DNA of 64,000 nucleotides from Pelecanus crispus (lineage: Eukaryota; Chordata; Aves; Pelecaniformes; Pelecanidae), in assembly GCF_030463565.1 (NCBI RefSeq), contig NC_134660.1, positions 1,414,001 to 1,478,000 on the forward strand, read 5' to 3'. The notes beneath the pieces were generated by a model that made no database searches, was not told where the DNA came from, and was given only the letters and a program-made list of their open reading frames with translations. Position numbers and translations under genes: made by a program. This document shows, in pieces, positions 37,001 to 43,660 of this stretch (its first letter is position 1; every line of letters begins with the position of its first letter).

Positions 37001-39144
37001 GGGTTCACTTGGCACCGGGGATCTTGGGAATGAAACGTGGAGAAGTGCTTTGAGGGGTTTTCTTCCTTCTGGGAGAAAAATCACAGCACTTCAGGAGCGG
37101 AGCGAGGCCATCGCGGCCACGCAGAGGATGGCTGGGCAGGGGGCTGGCTGTTGGGGCGACCCCTAAATCCAGTTCCCTGTTACACGCCAGCCTGGAAAGG
37201 GCGTTGCGTTCCCGGTTTGCTCGGCCCTGCCGCGTTTCGGGGGACGCAGCAGAGCGATGGCTTTGCTCTGTCTCCGGGCTGATGCCCGCTGCTGCGTGCC
37301 AGGGCTGCAGGGGCTCCTGGCGTGGCATCAGCACCCATGGGTGCTGCCTCCAGCACCCTGCCAAGCTTCTGCCGTGCAGCGTCTGATGGAGGTTAAGCGG
37401 GCGGAGGGGGCAGAGCATCCCGCTCCCCTCTCCCGATGCCACCGTACCAGCACACTCGGGGCCCACCGACCTCGCCGGAGCAATTATCTTCCCGATTAGT
37501 GGGTTTTCGGTCCCTTCTGTAAAGTCTCAGCTAAATTACTTCCCCCCCCCCGCCATGCAGTCCAGGCAGGTACTGAGCACAGAGGCCCCATTAGCATGTA
37601 ATTAGGTAGATTCCAGCAAAACCATCCTCGAGCTCCCTCCTTCTCCTCGCCCCCCTCCAAAAGCCGGTATCAGGCAGCAGCACGTTAGCAAGATGTAAAT
37701 TAGCACCTCCAGACGAGAGCAGAGTTCACTCTGCACTGGGCTCTGCCTTGCTGTGCCAGTGCACTCCTCGTTTTAATAGTTTAATAAAAATTAGCATAAT
37801 TAACGAACATCTGTATGATCCAGAGTGGTGCAATTTGGCACTTGGAAACGAGGACTTAAACATTATTGCTGGGAGTTTAATGTTGTTTTAATTCTTTTTG
37901 GCACTGCGCAGTGAAATAAACGCTCGGTGCCGCGAGTTCTCGGCTGGCTCTCATTTGCATTTTCCTCCCTTTGATTATGAGCAATCGCGGACTACCCGGC
38001 AATTCATCAAAGCAGAAATTATTTTAAAATACCTCATCGCGTTCAGGCTAGGGCAGAGCTGGCGGGGGGCGAGCGGAGGCCGGGGGCTCCCCGTCACGCC
38101 CGGGGTGCACCTCGGCCCCTCTGCCCACGGGTCTCCAGGCTACAGCAAATAGACCCAAATTTTTCCTTCTGGTTTTACAGCAGGAATTTTTTTTTTTCTC
38201 CTCCCTGGCTGGTGAGAACAACAGGGCAGGGGGTGTAGCTCCCATCCTTCCTCGCTCCTTCCTTCCCAGCAGCGTGGCGGGGGCCTGCCCGGTGCTGTTT
38301 GCTGGGTGTGGGTCCCTGGGGAGCACCGGGATCCCAGCCCGGGGAGCGGTGGGATTCCTGGGACCCTTCCCTGGCTCCAGCTGGCAGCATCGGGAGCAAT
38401 GTCTGTCTCAGGTGACCCTCTCCTGAGCAAAGCCCTTTCCCTGTCGGGAAGCAGGGATGAGCTCGGGGACCCATTAAATGCCCCAACCGGGACACGGGAC
38501 GGGACGTGCTGCTGTGCACATCACTTTTAACATCTCCTTTTAAAAAAAAAAATCTCCTATTTTGATGGCAAACTTCTTAAGCCTGTGTGTCCTAACTCCT
38601 CCTCTCGCACACGTGGGGGGAAGTTTTCTCTGTTATTATTTGCCTCCAATATCTGCTGTCAGGGGAAAAATCATACGTAAATCTGGGGAGGGGACGGGTT
38701 ACCCAGGCACGATCCAGCTGGAGCACAGAGCTCCAGGCTGGGGCCTGGGCCATCCCGAGAGTTGCCTAAAAATACCCCAAAATATCAGGGTGTGAATTAA
38801 ATGCTGAGTTTCTGAGCAAGCCCCAAGCCATGCCTGACAGGAGCTAGGGCGAAGGGGCAGAGCGGGGCAGAAGGAAGGAGGGGGGTAGGAAGGACAGCGA
38901 AGGATTTATGAGGGGGACGGGGGTATTTGCTGGTGGGAGTTTGGGGACTGCTCTCTGCAGACCCAGGTGCCGAAGGAAGGGATGTGAGCCATGTCTCCTG
39001 CCCCAGCACTAAACCCGCGTCCCTCCGGCTGTGTCTCCCCAGGAGTACGATGTGTACGGCTGGTGGGTCGGAGAGCTCAACAACGTGGTCGGGATCATCC
39101 CGAAGGATTACCTGGTGGCTGCATACGACCTGGAGGAGCGATGA
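7184..39144 (+). CDS. SKAP1: SKAP1, Src kinase-associated phosphoprotein 1 (3' part, eight coding exons)
   Basis: The exons join in phase to 264 codons plus TGA: 7184-7264, 8175-8258, 9761-9885, 10625-10688, 11481-11645, 17256-17318, 23199-23311 and 39043-39144. All introns are GT-AG. The product reads as a PH domain (about residues 14-118 of this part), an acidic linker with tyrosines, and a C-terminal SH3 domain (about 200-261) ending in EER, as in SKAP1. The family protein is about 359 residues, so roughly 95 N-terminal residues (dimerisation region) lie left of the window. From family knowledge, SKAP1 is a cytosolic T-cell adaptor that binds FYB1/ADAP and FYN and couples the T-cell receptor to integrin activation. 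SKAP2 is the alternative, but neighbours SNX11 and CBX1 place this as SKAP1. The basic pair of the RKxxYxxY motif appears to be missing. Confidence 0.95.
8175..8258 (+). CDS. SKAP1: SKAP1 exon: PH domain core
   Basis: The exon encodes [19 protein letters not shown] followed by [10 protein letters not shown]-x-K-R-W-C-V-L and F-Y-Y-Y are hallmark PH-domain strands 2-3, and [14 protein letters not shown] is characteristic of the SKAP family. The acceptor is ttctttctag and the donor is gtaagt. The exon ends on the first base of a serine codon. Confidence 0.95.
9761..9885 (+). CDS. SKAP1: SKAP1 exon: PH domain, middle
   Basis: The exon encodes [16 protein letters not shown], then [20 protein letters not shown] and GKRTYE. 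The KQPKGTF and CFEL blocks match the SKAP PH domain. The acceptor is cttcttgcag, the donor is gtagga, and the exon ends in phase 0. Confidence 0.95.
10455..10560. repeat. Possible MIR-type SINE remnant
   Basis: It contains ttctgtttccccctttgg, then ggctttttccaaagtcacag and ggcagatccagg, resembling the MIR core (cctcagtttcc / ttgcccaaggtcaca / ggcagagctggg). It is decayed, and family assignment is uncertain. Confidence 0.4.
10625..10688 (+). CDS. SKAP1: SKAP1 exon: PH domain C-terminal helix
   Basis: The exon encodes [20 protein letters not shown] plus K. This is the amphipathic closing helix of the PH domain, with the invariant tryptophan (AEAWVDQI). The acceptor is ctccag and the donor is gtgagt. 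The exon ends one base into an aspartate codon. Confidence 0.94.
11481..11645 (+). CDS. SKAP1: SKAP1 exon: acidic tyrosine-containing linker
   Basis: The exon encodes [13 protein letters not shown], then an acidic, Ser/Asn/Thr-rich segment ending in [10 protein letters not shown]. Two tyrosines sit in acidic context: EEPYNDVD (residue 135 of this part) and DIYEVL (residue 168). In mammalian SKAP1 the equivalent YEVL tyrosine is the reported FYN SH2-binding phosphosite. The linker between the tyrosines has diverged from mammals, but the DIYEVLP block is intact. The donor is gtaagc. Confidence 0.93.
11646..17255 (+). other. SKAP1 intron, GC-rich in its middle
   Basis: From about 12.5 to 15.9 kb the DNA is GC-rich and open on both strands for up to about 300 codons, without homology I recognise. 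An AT-rich stretch at 13930-14110 and another at 15970-16110 interrupt it. No exon or RNA gene is visible. Confidence 0.5.
17256..17318 (+). CDS. SKAP1: SKAP1 exon: acidic linker before SH3
   Basis: This is a 63-nt exon after a strong pyrimidine tract (gtttccccccccag), with donor gtaaga. It encodes [20 protein letters not shown]. Both phases fit the flanking exons. It corresponds to the mammalian segment that ends in the Arg-Lys pair before DYASYY. Here the end reads WSRQGSG, with no Arg-Lys pair next to the tyrosines. Confidence 0.88.
17319..23198 (+). other. SKAP1 intron with an old CR1-like remnant
   Basis: This is ordinary intron sequence. The only recognisable element is a decayed CR1-like stretch near 21440-21600. 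AT-rich words (TTGTTAATCG, TAATTG) occur around 19090-19210. No exon is seen. Confidence 0.5.
21440..21600 (-). repeat. Old CR1-family LINE remnant
   Basis: The + strand reads gtgatcaaatctgggcacag followed by tactccagatg. This resembles the CR1 segment usually read as a gene-independent 'gaccagaactgcacacagtactccaggtg' block on the strand opposite the LINE. Upstream words (gagtcattccagttgctcc, ctgtaatgtcc) also fit CR1. It is highly decayed, so the family (CR1 or L3-like) is uncertain. Confidence 0.5.
23199..23311 (+). CDS. SKAP1: SKAP1 exon: start of SH3 domain
   Basis: The exon encodes [17 protein letters not shown], then [20 protein letters not shown] plus K. GMWDC replaces the usual ALYDY block as in other SKAP proteins, and [11 protein letters not shown] is the SH3 RT-loop signature. 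The acceptor is tttttcctcag and the donor is gtaaga. The exon ends in phase 0. Confidence 0.95.
23808..24345. repeat. Minisatellite, about 77-bp unit, eight copies
   Basis: The anchor word gcgatgaactt (with variants) recurs at 23810, 23887, 23965, 24044, 24103, 24179, 24243 and 24319. Spacings are 77, 78, 79, 59, 76, 64 and 76 bases. Each unit carries a G-run after the anchor and the words ttttgcaatgc and gcaccc. Units 4 and 6 are internally shortened. The array is open in several minus-strand frames purely because of its composition. Confidence 0.93.
26245..26258 (-). promoter_or_regulatory. CTCF-like core motif
   Basis: The minus strand reads CCACTAGATGTCAC, 13 of 14 positions of the CTCF core CCASYAGRKGGCRS. 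It is a single motif hit with no occupancy evidence. Confidence 0.4.
26825..27376. repeat. Minisatellite, 53-56-bp unit, ten copies
   Basis: The word gttgccacatccccaatt (or attgccgcat) recurs at 26831, 26887, 26941, 26995, 27048, 27102, 27157, 27210, 27266 and 27322. Each is followed by ccccaaccccgctgctttcg. The variable period comes from changes in C-run length and an optional extra CG. The + strand is strongly C-rich. Confidence 0.95.
27600..28860. other. AT-rich candidate regulatory block in the SKAP1 intron
   Basis: It contrasts sharply with the GC-rich, repetitive flanks. It is rich in TAAT/ATTA and TTTAA words and contains a perfect 13-base direct repeat, GGTAACATTTAAA, at 28648-28660 and 28672-28684. 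GATGGATG words occur near 28320 and 28741. No exon is visible. The composition suggests non-coding DNA under constraint, but conservation cannot be judged from one sequence. Confidence 0.4.
28069..28105. repeat. Interrupted poly(A) tract
   Basis: Three runs of 12-14 A are separated by single G bases and followed by agctttttg. No SINE or LINE body is recognised upstream, so it is listed only as a simple repeat. Confidence 0.85.
30764..32700. repeat. Long minisatellite, about 92-bp unit, roughly 21 copies
   Basis: The cagcgcatccccc word recurs at 92-base steps (30789, 30881, 30973, 31065). Every unit also contains ccccgagagcccc, ctgaatcctgagagcc, ctgcacaccccc and gcaccccgccagcccc. Later units lose or duplicate sub-blocks. 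The + strand is almost free of G-runs and very C-rich. Because 92 is not a multiple of 3 and units lack stops, all three minus-strand frames stay open for more than 850 codons, so these are not genes. Confidence 0.95.
32701..33480. repeat. Degenerate flank of the 92-bp array
   Basis: Related sub-blocks (ctgcacacccccctgtaccc, agagccccccagaccctgca, caccccatgcaccctcctg) recur at irregular 30-60-base steps. The sequence looks like a decayed or rearranged extension of the neighbouring array. Confidence 0.85.
33549..33890 (-). mobile_element. CR1 LINE, 3'-terminal fragment
   Basis: Read on the + strand it begins ggaatcacagagtggtttgg and continues with ggcaagggacctctaaagg, ccatgggcagggacatc, gggcaacccgtgccagcg and ccccttgtcctatcgctgca. 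This is the well-known 3' part of avian CR1, read on the strand opposite the LINE. The CR1-type terminal octamer (ATTCTGTG-like) is at the left end, so the element is on the minus strand. It is 5'-truncated, as is usual for CR1, and moderately diverged. It has no coding capacity. Confidence 0.9.
34640..35050. promoter_or_regulatory. Intronic CpG-rich block
   Basis: It is dense in CpG and in GCGC and CGGC words (gcggagccgcgcaaagc, ccggccggccgcgg, ggcgcgcgtccctcc), with an AT-rich edge at 34690. It resembles a small CpG island within the SKAP1 intron and could be an enhancer or an alternative or non-coding promoter. No transcript evidence is visible. Confidence 0.45.
35310..35802. repeat. Minisatellite, 24-bp unit, about 20 copies
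   Basis: The unit is gatgggacacacggactcca plus gtgg, in near-perfect tandem. Variation is mostly ggactcc/ggacccc, gatggg/ggtggg and cggac/cagac. The period is a multiple of 3, so long spurious open frames (repeats such as GMGHTDSS) occur on both strands. It lies in the last SKAP1 coding intron. Confidence 0.96.
36368..36377 (-). promoter_or_regulatory. HOX/PBX-like bipartite motif
   Basis: The minus strand reads TGATGGATGC, fitting TGATNNATNN and differing by one base from the TGATGGATGG site known from the Hoxb1 autoregulatory element. It lies in an AT-rich stretch (36185-36410) with TAAT and CAATCA words. Function is inferred only. Confidence 0.35.
39043..39144 (+). CDS. SKAP1: SKAP1 final coding exon: end of SH3 domain
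   Basis: The exon encodes [20 protein letters not shown], then [13 protein letters not shown] and TGA. The SH3 signature residues WW, GEL, G-x-I-P and the conserved tyrosine of KDYL are all present. It lies 15.7 kb downstream of the previous exon. Confidence 0.95.
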   Translation, partial: EYDVYGWWVGELNNVVGIIPKDYLVAAYDLEER

Positions 39145-39978
39145 GGACCGCGGCACCCCAGGTGAGAGGGGGCACCCCGGGGTCCACCCGCTGGGGATGG
39201 GGCGTGGAAGCGGGCGCTGGCGACGCGGCTCCGTTCCTGGGGTGCCCCAGCATGTCCGGGGTGCCGAGCCTTGAGGATTCTCTTTGGCTCCATCTCCTGG
39301 TCTCTGTTTTACGTGGGAGCAGGCGAGACCGGGAACCGCAGTTGCAGTTCAGGGACAATGCCACCCTGCCCAGTGTCACTCCCTGGATTTCAAGTCCTTC
39401 AAGCTCTGAGGGAGAAATGCGCTAAAACCACGGCAGCCACCTCCGTTGGACTCGGAGCTGTGTGTCACCGGCTGTAATGCTGACGCCAAGCCCTGCATGT
39501 GCAGTGTTTTTCTCGGAACAAAACCCGTTATGGAGGCATTTGGCAGATGGGGAAACTGAGGCACAGGTCAGGGCTGGGAAGGTGGAGGGGCCCTGCAGCC
39601 AGGCTAGAGGCAGGGTCCTGACAGCTGCCTGGGGCAGCGAGACCTCCGCGTTTGCCCAGAGATCTTCCGCCCTCCTCATCCCCTCTGCGCCCACGAGTCA
39701 CCGACGTGCGAGGCCGCGTCAGTCCCAGCCTGCGTCTCGGTGTCCCCTTCCCCACCGCCACCCGTGTCTCTCCCTCTCCCCGAATCCAGGTGCTTTTCTC
39801 CCTGGCCATGCTGAGAAACCGGCTCCGCTGTCCCGCCAGCAGCCCCAGCCTCCTGTGGAACCCGTTGCATGAAGACACCCACATCCCATCACCCAGCCCA
39901 CGCCCGGTGCCCGGTGGTACCCGCCGTGACGCCACTGGGGCATGGCAGGGGCGCGGGGGGCTGGCAGCCCCCAATAAA
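39145..39978 (+). other. SKAP1: SKAP1 3'UTR, probably with an intron, ending at a poly(A) signal
   Basis: AATAAA lies at 39973-39978. Seventeen bases after the TGA is a strong donor (CAG/GTGAGA, intron from 39162). A long pyrimidine tract and acceptor end at 39789 (ccgaatccag). The simplest model is a short UTR piece 39145-39161 spliced to a last exon from 39790 to about 39995. An unspliced 3'UTR cannot be excluded. Splicing is inferred from the site sequences only. Confidence 0.6.
39973..39978 (+). terminator. SKAP1 poly(A) signal AATAAA
   Basis: This is a canonical AATAAA, about 830 bases after the stop codon, followed by a T-rich stretch (cattttcctctcc). It is the first canonical + strand signal downstream of the SKAP1 stop. 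Confidence 0.65.
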
Positions 39979-42526
39979 GCCATTTTCCTCTCCACGTTTG
40001 GCTGCTCCAGACTTCATTGCGGGTCTGGAGCCGGAGCTGGGTGCGAGCAGTGGCCCCTCGCCTCCAGCCCCAGCTCTGAGCATCCCCAGAGCCCTCTGGT
40101 CCAGGCCCATCCCAGCCCATGACTGGGGATTAATCCTCCTCCTCCTCTTCCTCCTCCTCCCGCACTTGGCTGAAGGGCCACTAGATGGTGGTAAGTACCT
40201 GCAGACCGCAGCCTGCCCGGGGAGGGTGCCCAAACCCCCTGGGCTGCGCCCAAGCAGCCCCCTGGCACCCACCAGCCCTCGGCCGGCAGCGGCCGGGGTG
40301 CTCGGTGCCGAAGCAGGAGCATCGGCCGCGGCGTGAGCCCAGGCATCGGCCGAACGGCTGCTCCGGAGCACAGCTGTGCAGGTGTTCGGAAGCCAGGCAT
40401 AACTGGGGGACCCCATGGGACCCCGGAGGCATGCAGGGGGCTGCGGGGTCGCAGCCGAACCCGTCCTGGTGCCTGCTGCAGGGCACAAGCTCATCTCAAA
40501 TCCCTCCGGTGTTCCCAATCCAGCTCTCCGCAGCGTGGGTGACCCTGAGCAGCCATGGGAGCCCGTGCTGGGGTGGCAGGGCTCTGTGCACCCAGGGAAA
40601 GAAACGCTCCCCCTGCTCTGCCCCTCTGCTCGATGCTCAGCCCTCCCCTGTCTCCATTTCCCCATCCGTGAGCATCTCGCCCAGGACCGGTTCATTTTTT
40701 AAGGCAGCTGCAGGGCCCAGTATCAATCTCCCCGTCGTCATTCCTTTGGGATGCTGGCAGGGAGGAACCGATGCTCTTGCCCGGGCGGATGCTCCGGTGC
40801 AAAAAGGACCAGGGCTTGGGACAGACTGGACGCATCGGCCCCAGCCCTGCGTGCGGGAAATGGCCTGGCTCTCCGCACCCTGTGAGCACTGCCGATGCTC
40901 AAGCATCAGGAGGCCTGATCCTGCCCCGGCTCCGCTGACCTGTGCAGGGCTCCGGAGCCGAGACCTTCACGCTGTGTGTGAGGAGGGGCTGGGGAGATGG
41001 GGTAGGAGAGGGAGAGGGGAGCAGGATGCTTCGGCCAAGCACGGGCTGCTCCAGCCTTGGGTCAGAGCAGGACCCCTGCCGTCGCAGCACGCTGCATGGG
41101 GGAAGCACCACAGTTTATTTGCACAGACTTGAGAGACAGCCGTTCCGGGGAGCGGGGGGGGGGGGGGGGGTGAGGATGCGCTGTCTAGAGAGCCTGGCCC
41201 GCTTCCAAGCGGCGAGGCTGTTTTTCTGGCAGGCGGCGAGGAGAGACGTGCCAGGCTGCGAGGGCGCGGGGAGCCGGGCGGGGGGGACCCGAGCCGTCCT
41301 CGCCTGCTCTGGGTGGGGAAGGTTACCTTGAGCGGCTCTGCGTGCCCACCGTGTCCCTGACCCCACACAGGTGACGGGGCTGCGGTTCCGTGCCCAGAGC
41401 TCAATCACCGGCTGCCAGCCCCACATGTGGTAGAGGGGACCGTCACCCCCCCAGGGCCATTGCCCCCCCGGCCTCTGAGGCAAAGCAGCCCTGCCCGGTG
41501 CCCCCCCAGGCGGGACCCCCATGCTGGGGGCACCAGTGCTGGGCTCCCTGTGAGCCAGAGCAGGGCTGCTTCCCCCCCTTCCCCGCGTTCCACGGCCAGG
41601 TCTGCCTCTGAGTCACTGTTTTCCCCAACAGCTTTGCAAAGCTGATCAACACCACTAAAAATAATTTCCGCCTGGCTCTGAAATGCAGCCAGCAGCGGGG
41701 GCTGCAGCCCTGAGCGGGGGGAAGGATGGGCACCACAGGGCCCCGTGAGGAGGTAAGAGAGGGGCTGGAGCCCTCGCTCCAGCAGCCCCACGGGCACGGC
41801 TGAGCCCCACGGGCCACCCTTTCCGAAGCCCCGGGACCAGTTGGCTCCTGGCAAGGCCTCAAGCGAAGGACGCGGCGGTGCCAGGCCAAGTTCACGGTGC
41901 AGACCATGCCGGGGGACCGCAGGGAGTGGGCTACGGCCCCGGCCGAGGGCGCATTGCCTGCGTGAGGCCACGTGCGGGTGAGGGCACGCGTGGGCGCAGG
42001 AGCGGGTCCGTGGGCACAGCTGGCCTCACAGCTGCGCCATTTGGAGCCACACGCTCATGAATATGTATGAATATGCATGAGGGGGGGCAGCCAATGGCAG
42101 CGGCGCTCCGGCGCACCAGCAGCTGCCAGCCTTCGCAATGAACTTCTCCTGACATTTCGGCTGCGCCTCGACGGGTTTCCAACCCTCCCTCCCCCTCCCC
42201 AATGTGTCCTGGGCCCCTGCGTGGGGCTGAGACCCCACCACGACCAGGCCCAGCACTCCAAAACTGGCCTTGGGGTCACGGTGGGACCCCCCAGCCCCGC
42301 CTGTCCCCTGCCAGCACCCACGCTGGCCCCAGGGACCTCGCTGCTGCCCGGGGCAGGGTCAGCCCCCATGGTTTCGGCAGCTGCAGCCCCGCGGCGAGAG
42401 GTGCAGTAACTCCCTCTTTTCCCTAAAGCCATCCATCTGCAATTAGCTCGGCCTCGGCTCAGCTCCCTCCGCCCACGCAGCGAGGACAGACATTGCCAGC
42501 AACCAGTAAGTCTCTTCTACTTCGTT
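39979..42526. other. Intergenic region between convergent SKAP1 and SNX11
   Basis: It holds a CT-trinucleotide tract at 40134-40160, a CTCF-like motif at 40178, a G homopolymer tract near 41154-41170 and GC-rich DNA at 41.2-42.4 kb. There is no coding gene I can support. A minus-strand AATAAA at 41114-41119 followed by a TGTGGTGC element could be a distal SNX11 poly(A) site, which would extend the SNX11 3'UTR into this region. Confidence 0.55.
40178..40191 (+). promoter_or_regulatory. CTCF-like core motif between convergent genes
   Basis: CCACTAGATGGTGG matches 13 of 14 positions of CCASYAGRKGGCRS. It lies about 200 bp after the SKAP1 poly(A) signal, between two genes with opposite orientation. 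This is a plausible insulator or loop anchor but is motif-based only. Confidence 0.5.
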
Positions 42527-43518
42527 TTTATTTCAAGTCAGAGCACGTCGGCTCTGCCTTCACCAGTGCCGAGGGTGGGAGGAAAAGGTGCAGGAGAGCA
42601 CAGGGAGAGGCATCAGGAGTAGCCAGAGCCCGAGTGCTGCTGGACACCGACTCCCGAGGCAGCCACATGCTCCTTCTTTCTGAGCAAACAAGATCCTGGC
42701 TGTGAGGCCCCCTCCATTCCCCACTGTGCAAGGAAGGAGCCCATCTGGAAGGGGCATCCTCTCAAAAAAAGCAGGGGAGACAACCTGCCCCCCGCCTCTA
42801 CCTCCCCACCAGCTTCTTCCCCTGCGCCAGGCTCCCGGAGGGAAGCTCATCTCCGTTGGCCCCAGCTGCAGGCAGCCTGCGGGGCGAGCTGTGCCAGGAG
42901 GCCCCAGGTGTGGATACGGTTATCTGCACCCCATGGGTGGGCTGCAGCTCCGCGCAGCTGAGACCACCCCCTCCCCAGGAGCTGCACAGCGCGGCGATTA
43001 CCAGGGAAACGCAGCCTCCCCTGGCCCGCAGCACCGAGGGGAACACGGGGGACTAAACTGAAGAGACGCGCTGGGCAGTGGCCAGCCGCTGCTCCACCAA
43101 GGAAAGCCTTCCTCCATCATGCTGGGTGTGAGGCAGCGTATCCCAACCCACCCCGGGCCAGGGACACGCCAAGAAGACAGAGCCTCACTGGCACTGCCAC
43201 TGCCACCTAACTAAGCCCTGCTACTGCTCCAGTCAGAGAGCAAAGGCCATGGGAACAACAAACACGGGTTTCACTAACCACTAGCTCTCTTCTCGAAAGA
43301 GAAGAGCGATACAAACACACTGCCTGGGACATCAAGGACAGTCGAGAGTCAGTGGGGAGAGAGCACGTGAGCCCCAGACACCGCAGAGCCAAGGACAAGG
43401 CCGTGTTCCCAGTGCAGCCCCAGTCCCACCAGCCTGGACATCCCTCTGGCTCAGCAGCGGTCCCTCTTCCAGCGAGGGCTGCAGGTCCCGGGAAGGCAGG
43501 TGAGGTCACTAGAGCCGA
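42527..43518 (-). other. SNX11: SNX11 3'UTR (proximal poly(A) model)
   Basis: This is non-coding sequence between the SNX11 stop codon and a minus-strand AATAAA at 42527-42532 (TTTATT on +). No splice is needed. If the distal signal at 41114 is used, the 3'UTR would be about 2.4 kb. Confidence 0.5.
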
Positions 43519-43660
43519 TTACTGCATCTCACGCCGTCCGCCCAAGGGCTCAGCTGGCTCATCCGGACTGTCCGAGTGGGTGTCGTCCATGCCGAAGTCG
43601 CTCCAGTGCGGGAAGGTCTCTAGGCAGCTCGGACCCTGCGGGCTTCCCAGGCCGGCACAG
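43519..43660 (-). CDS. SNX11: SNX11 last coding exon, short acidic tail
   Basis: The acceptor is tctctctttccag. The exon encodes [39 protein letters not shown] and LGGRREMQ, then TAA. Phase and splice sites fit. The sequence does not resemble the mammalian SNX11 tail as I remember it, so this could be a bird-specific or alternative last exon. Confidence 0.78.

Larger units (their letters stand above)
23312..39042 (+). other. Last SKAP1 coding intron (15.7 kb)
   Basis: The intron contains four minisatellites, a CR1 fragment, a CpG-rich block and AT-rich stretches at 27.6-28.9, 29.2-29.4, 30.1-30.6, 36.2-36.4 and 37.5-38.0 kb. No further exon with an SH3-like or other recognisable protein was found. 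Long frames inside it coincide with repeats or GC-rich DNA. Confidence 0.7.
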
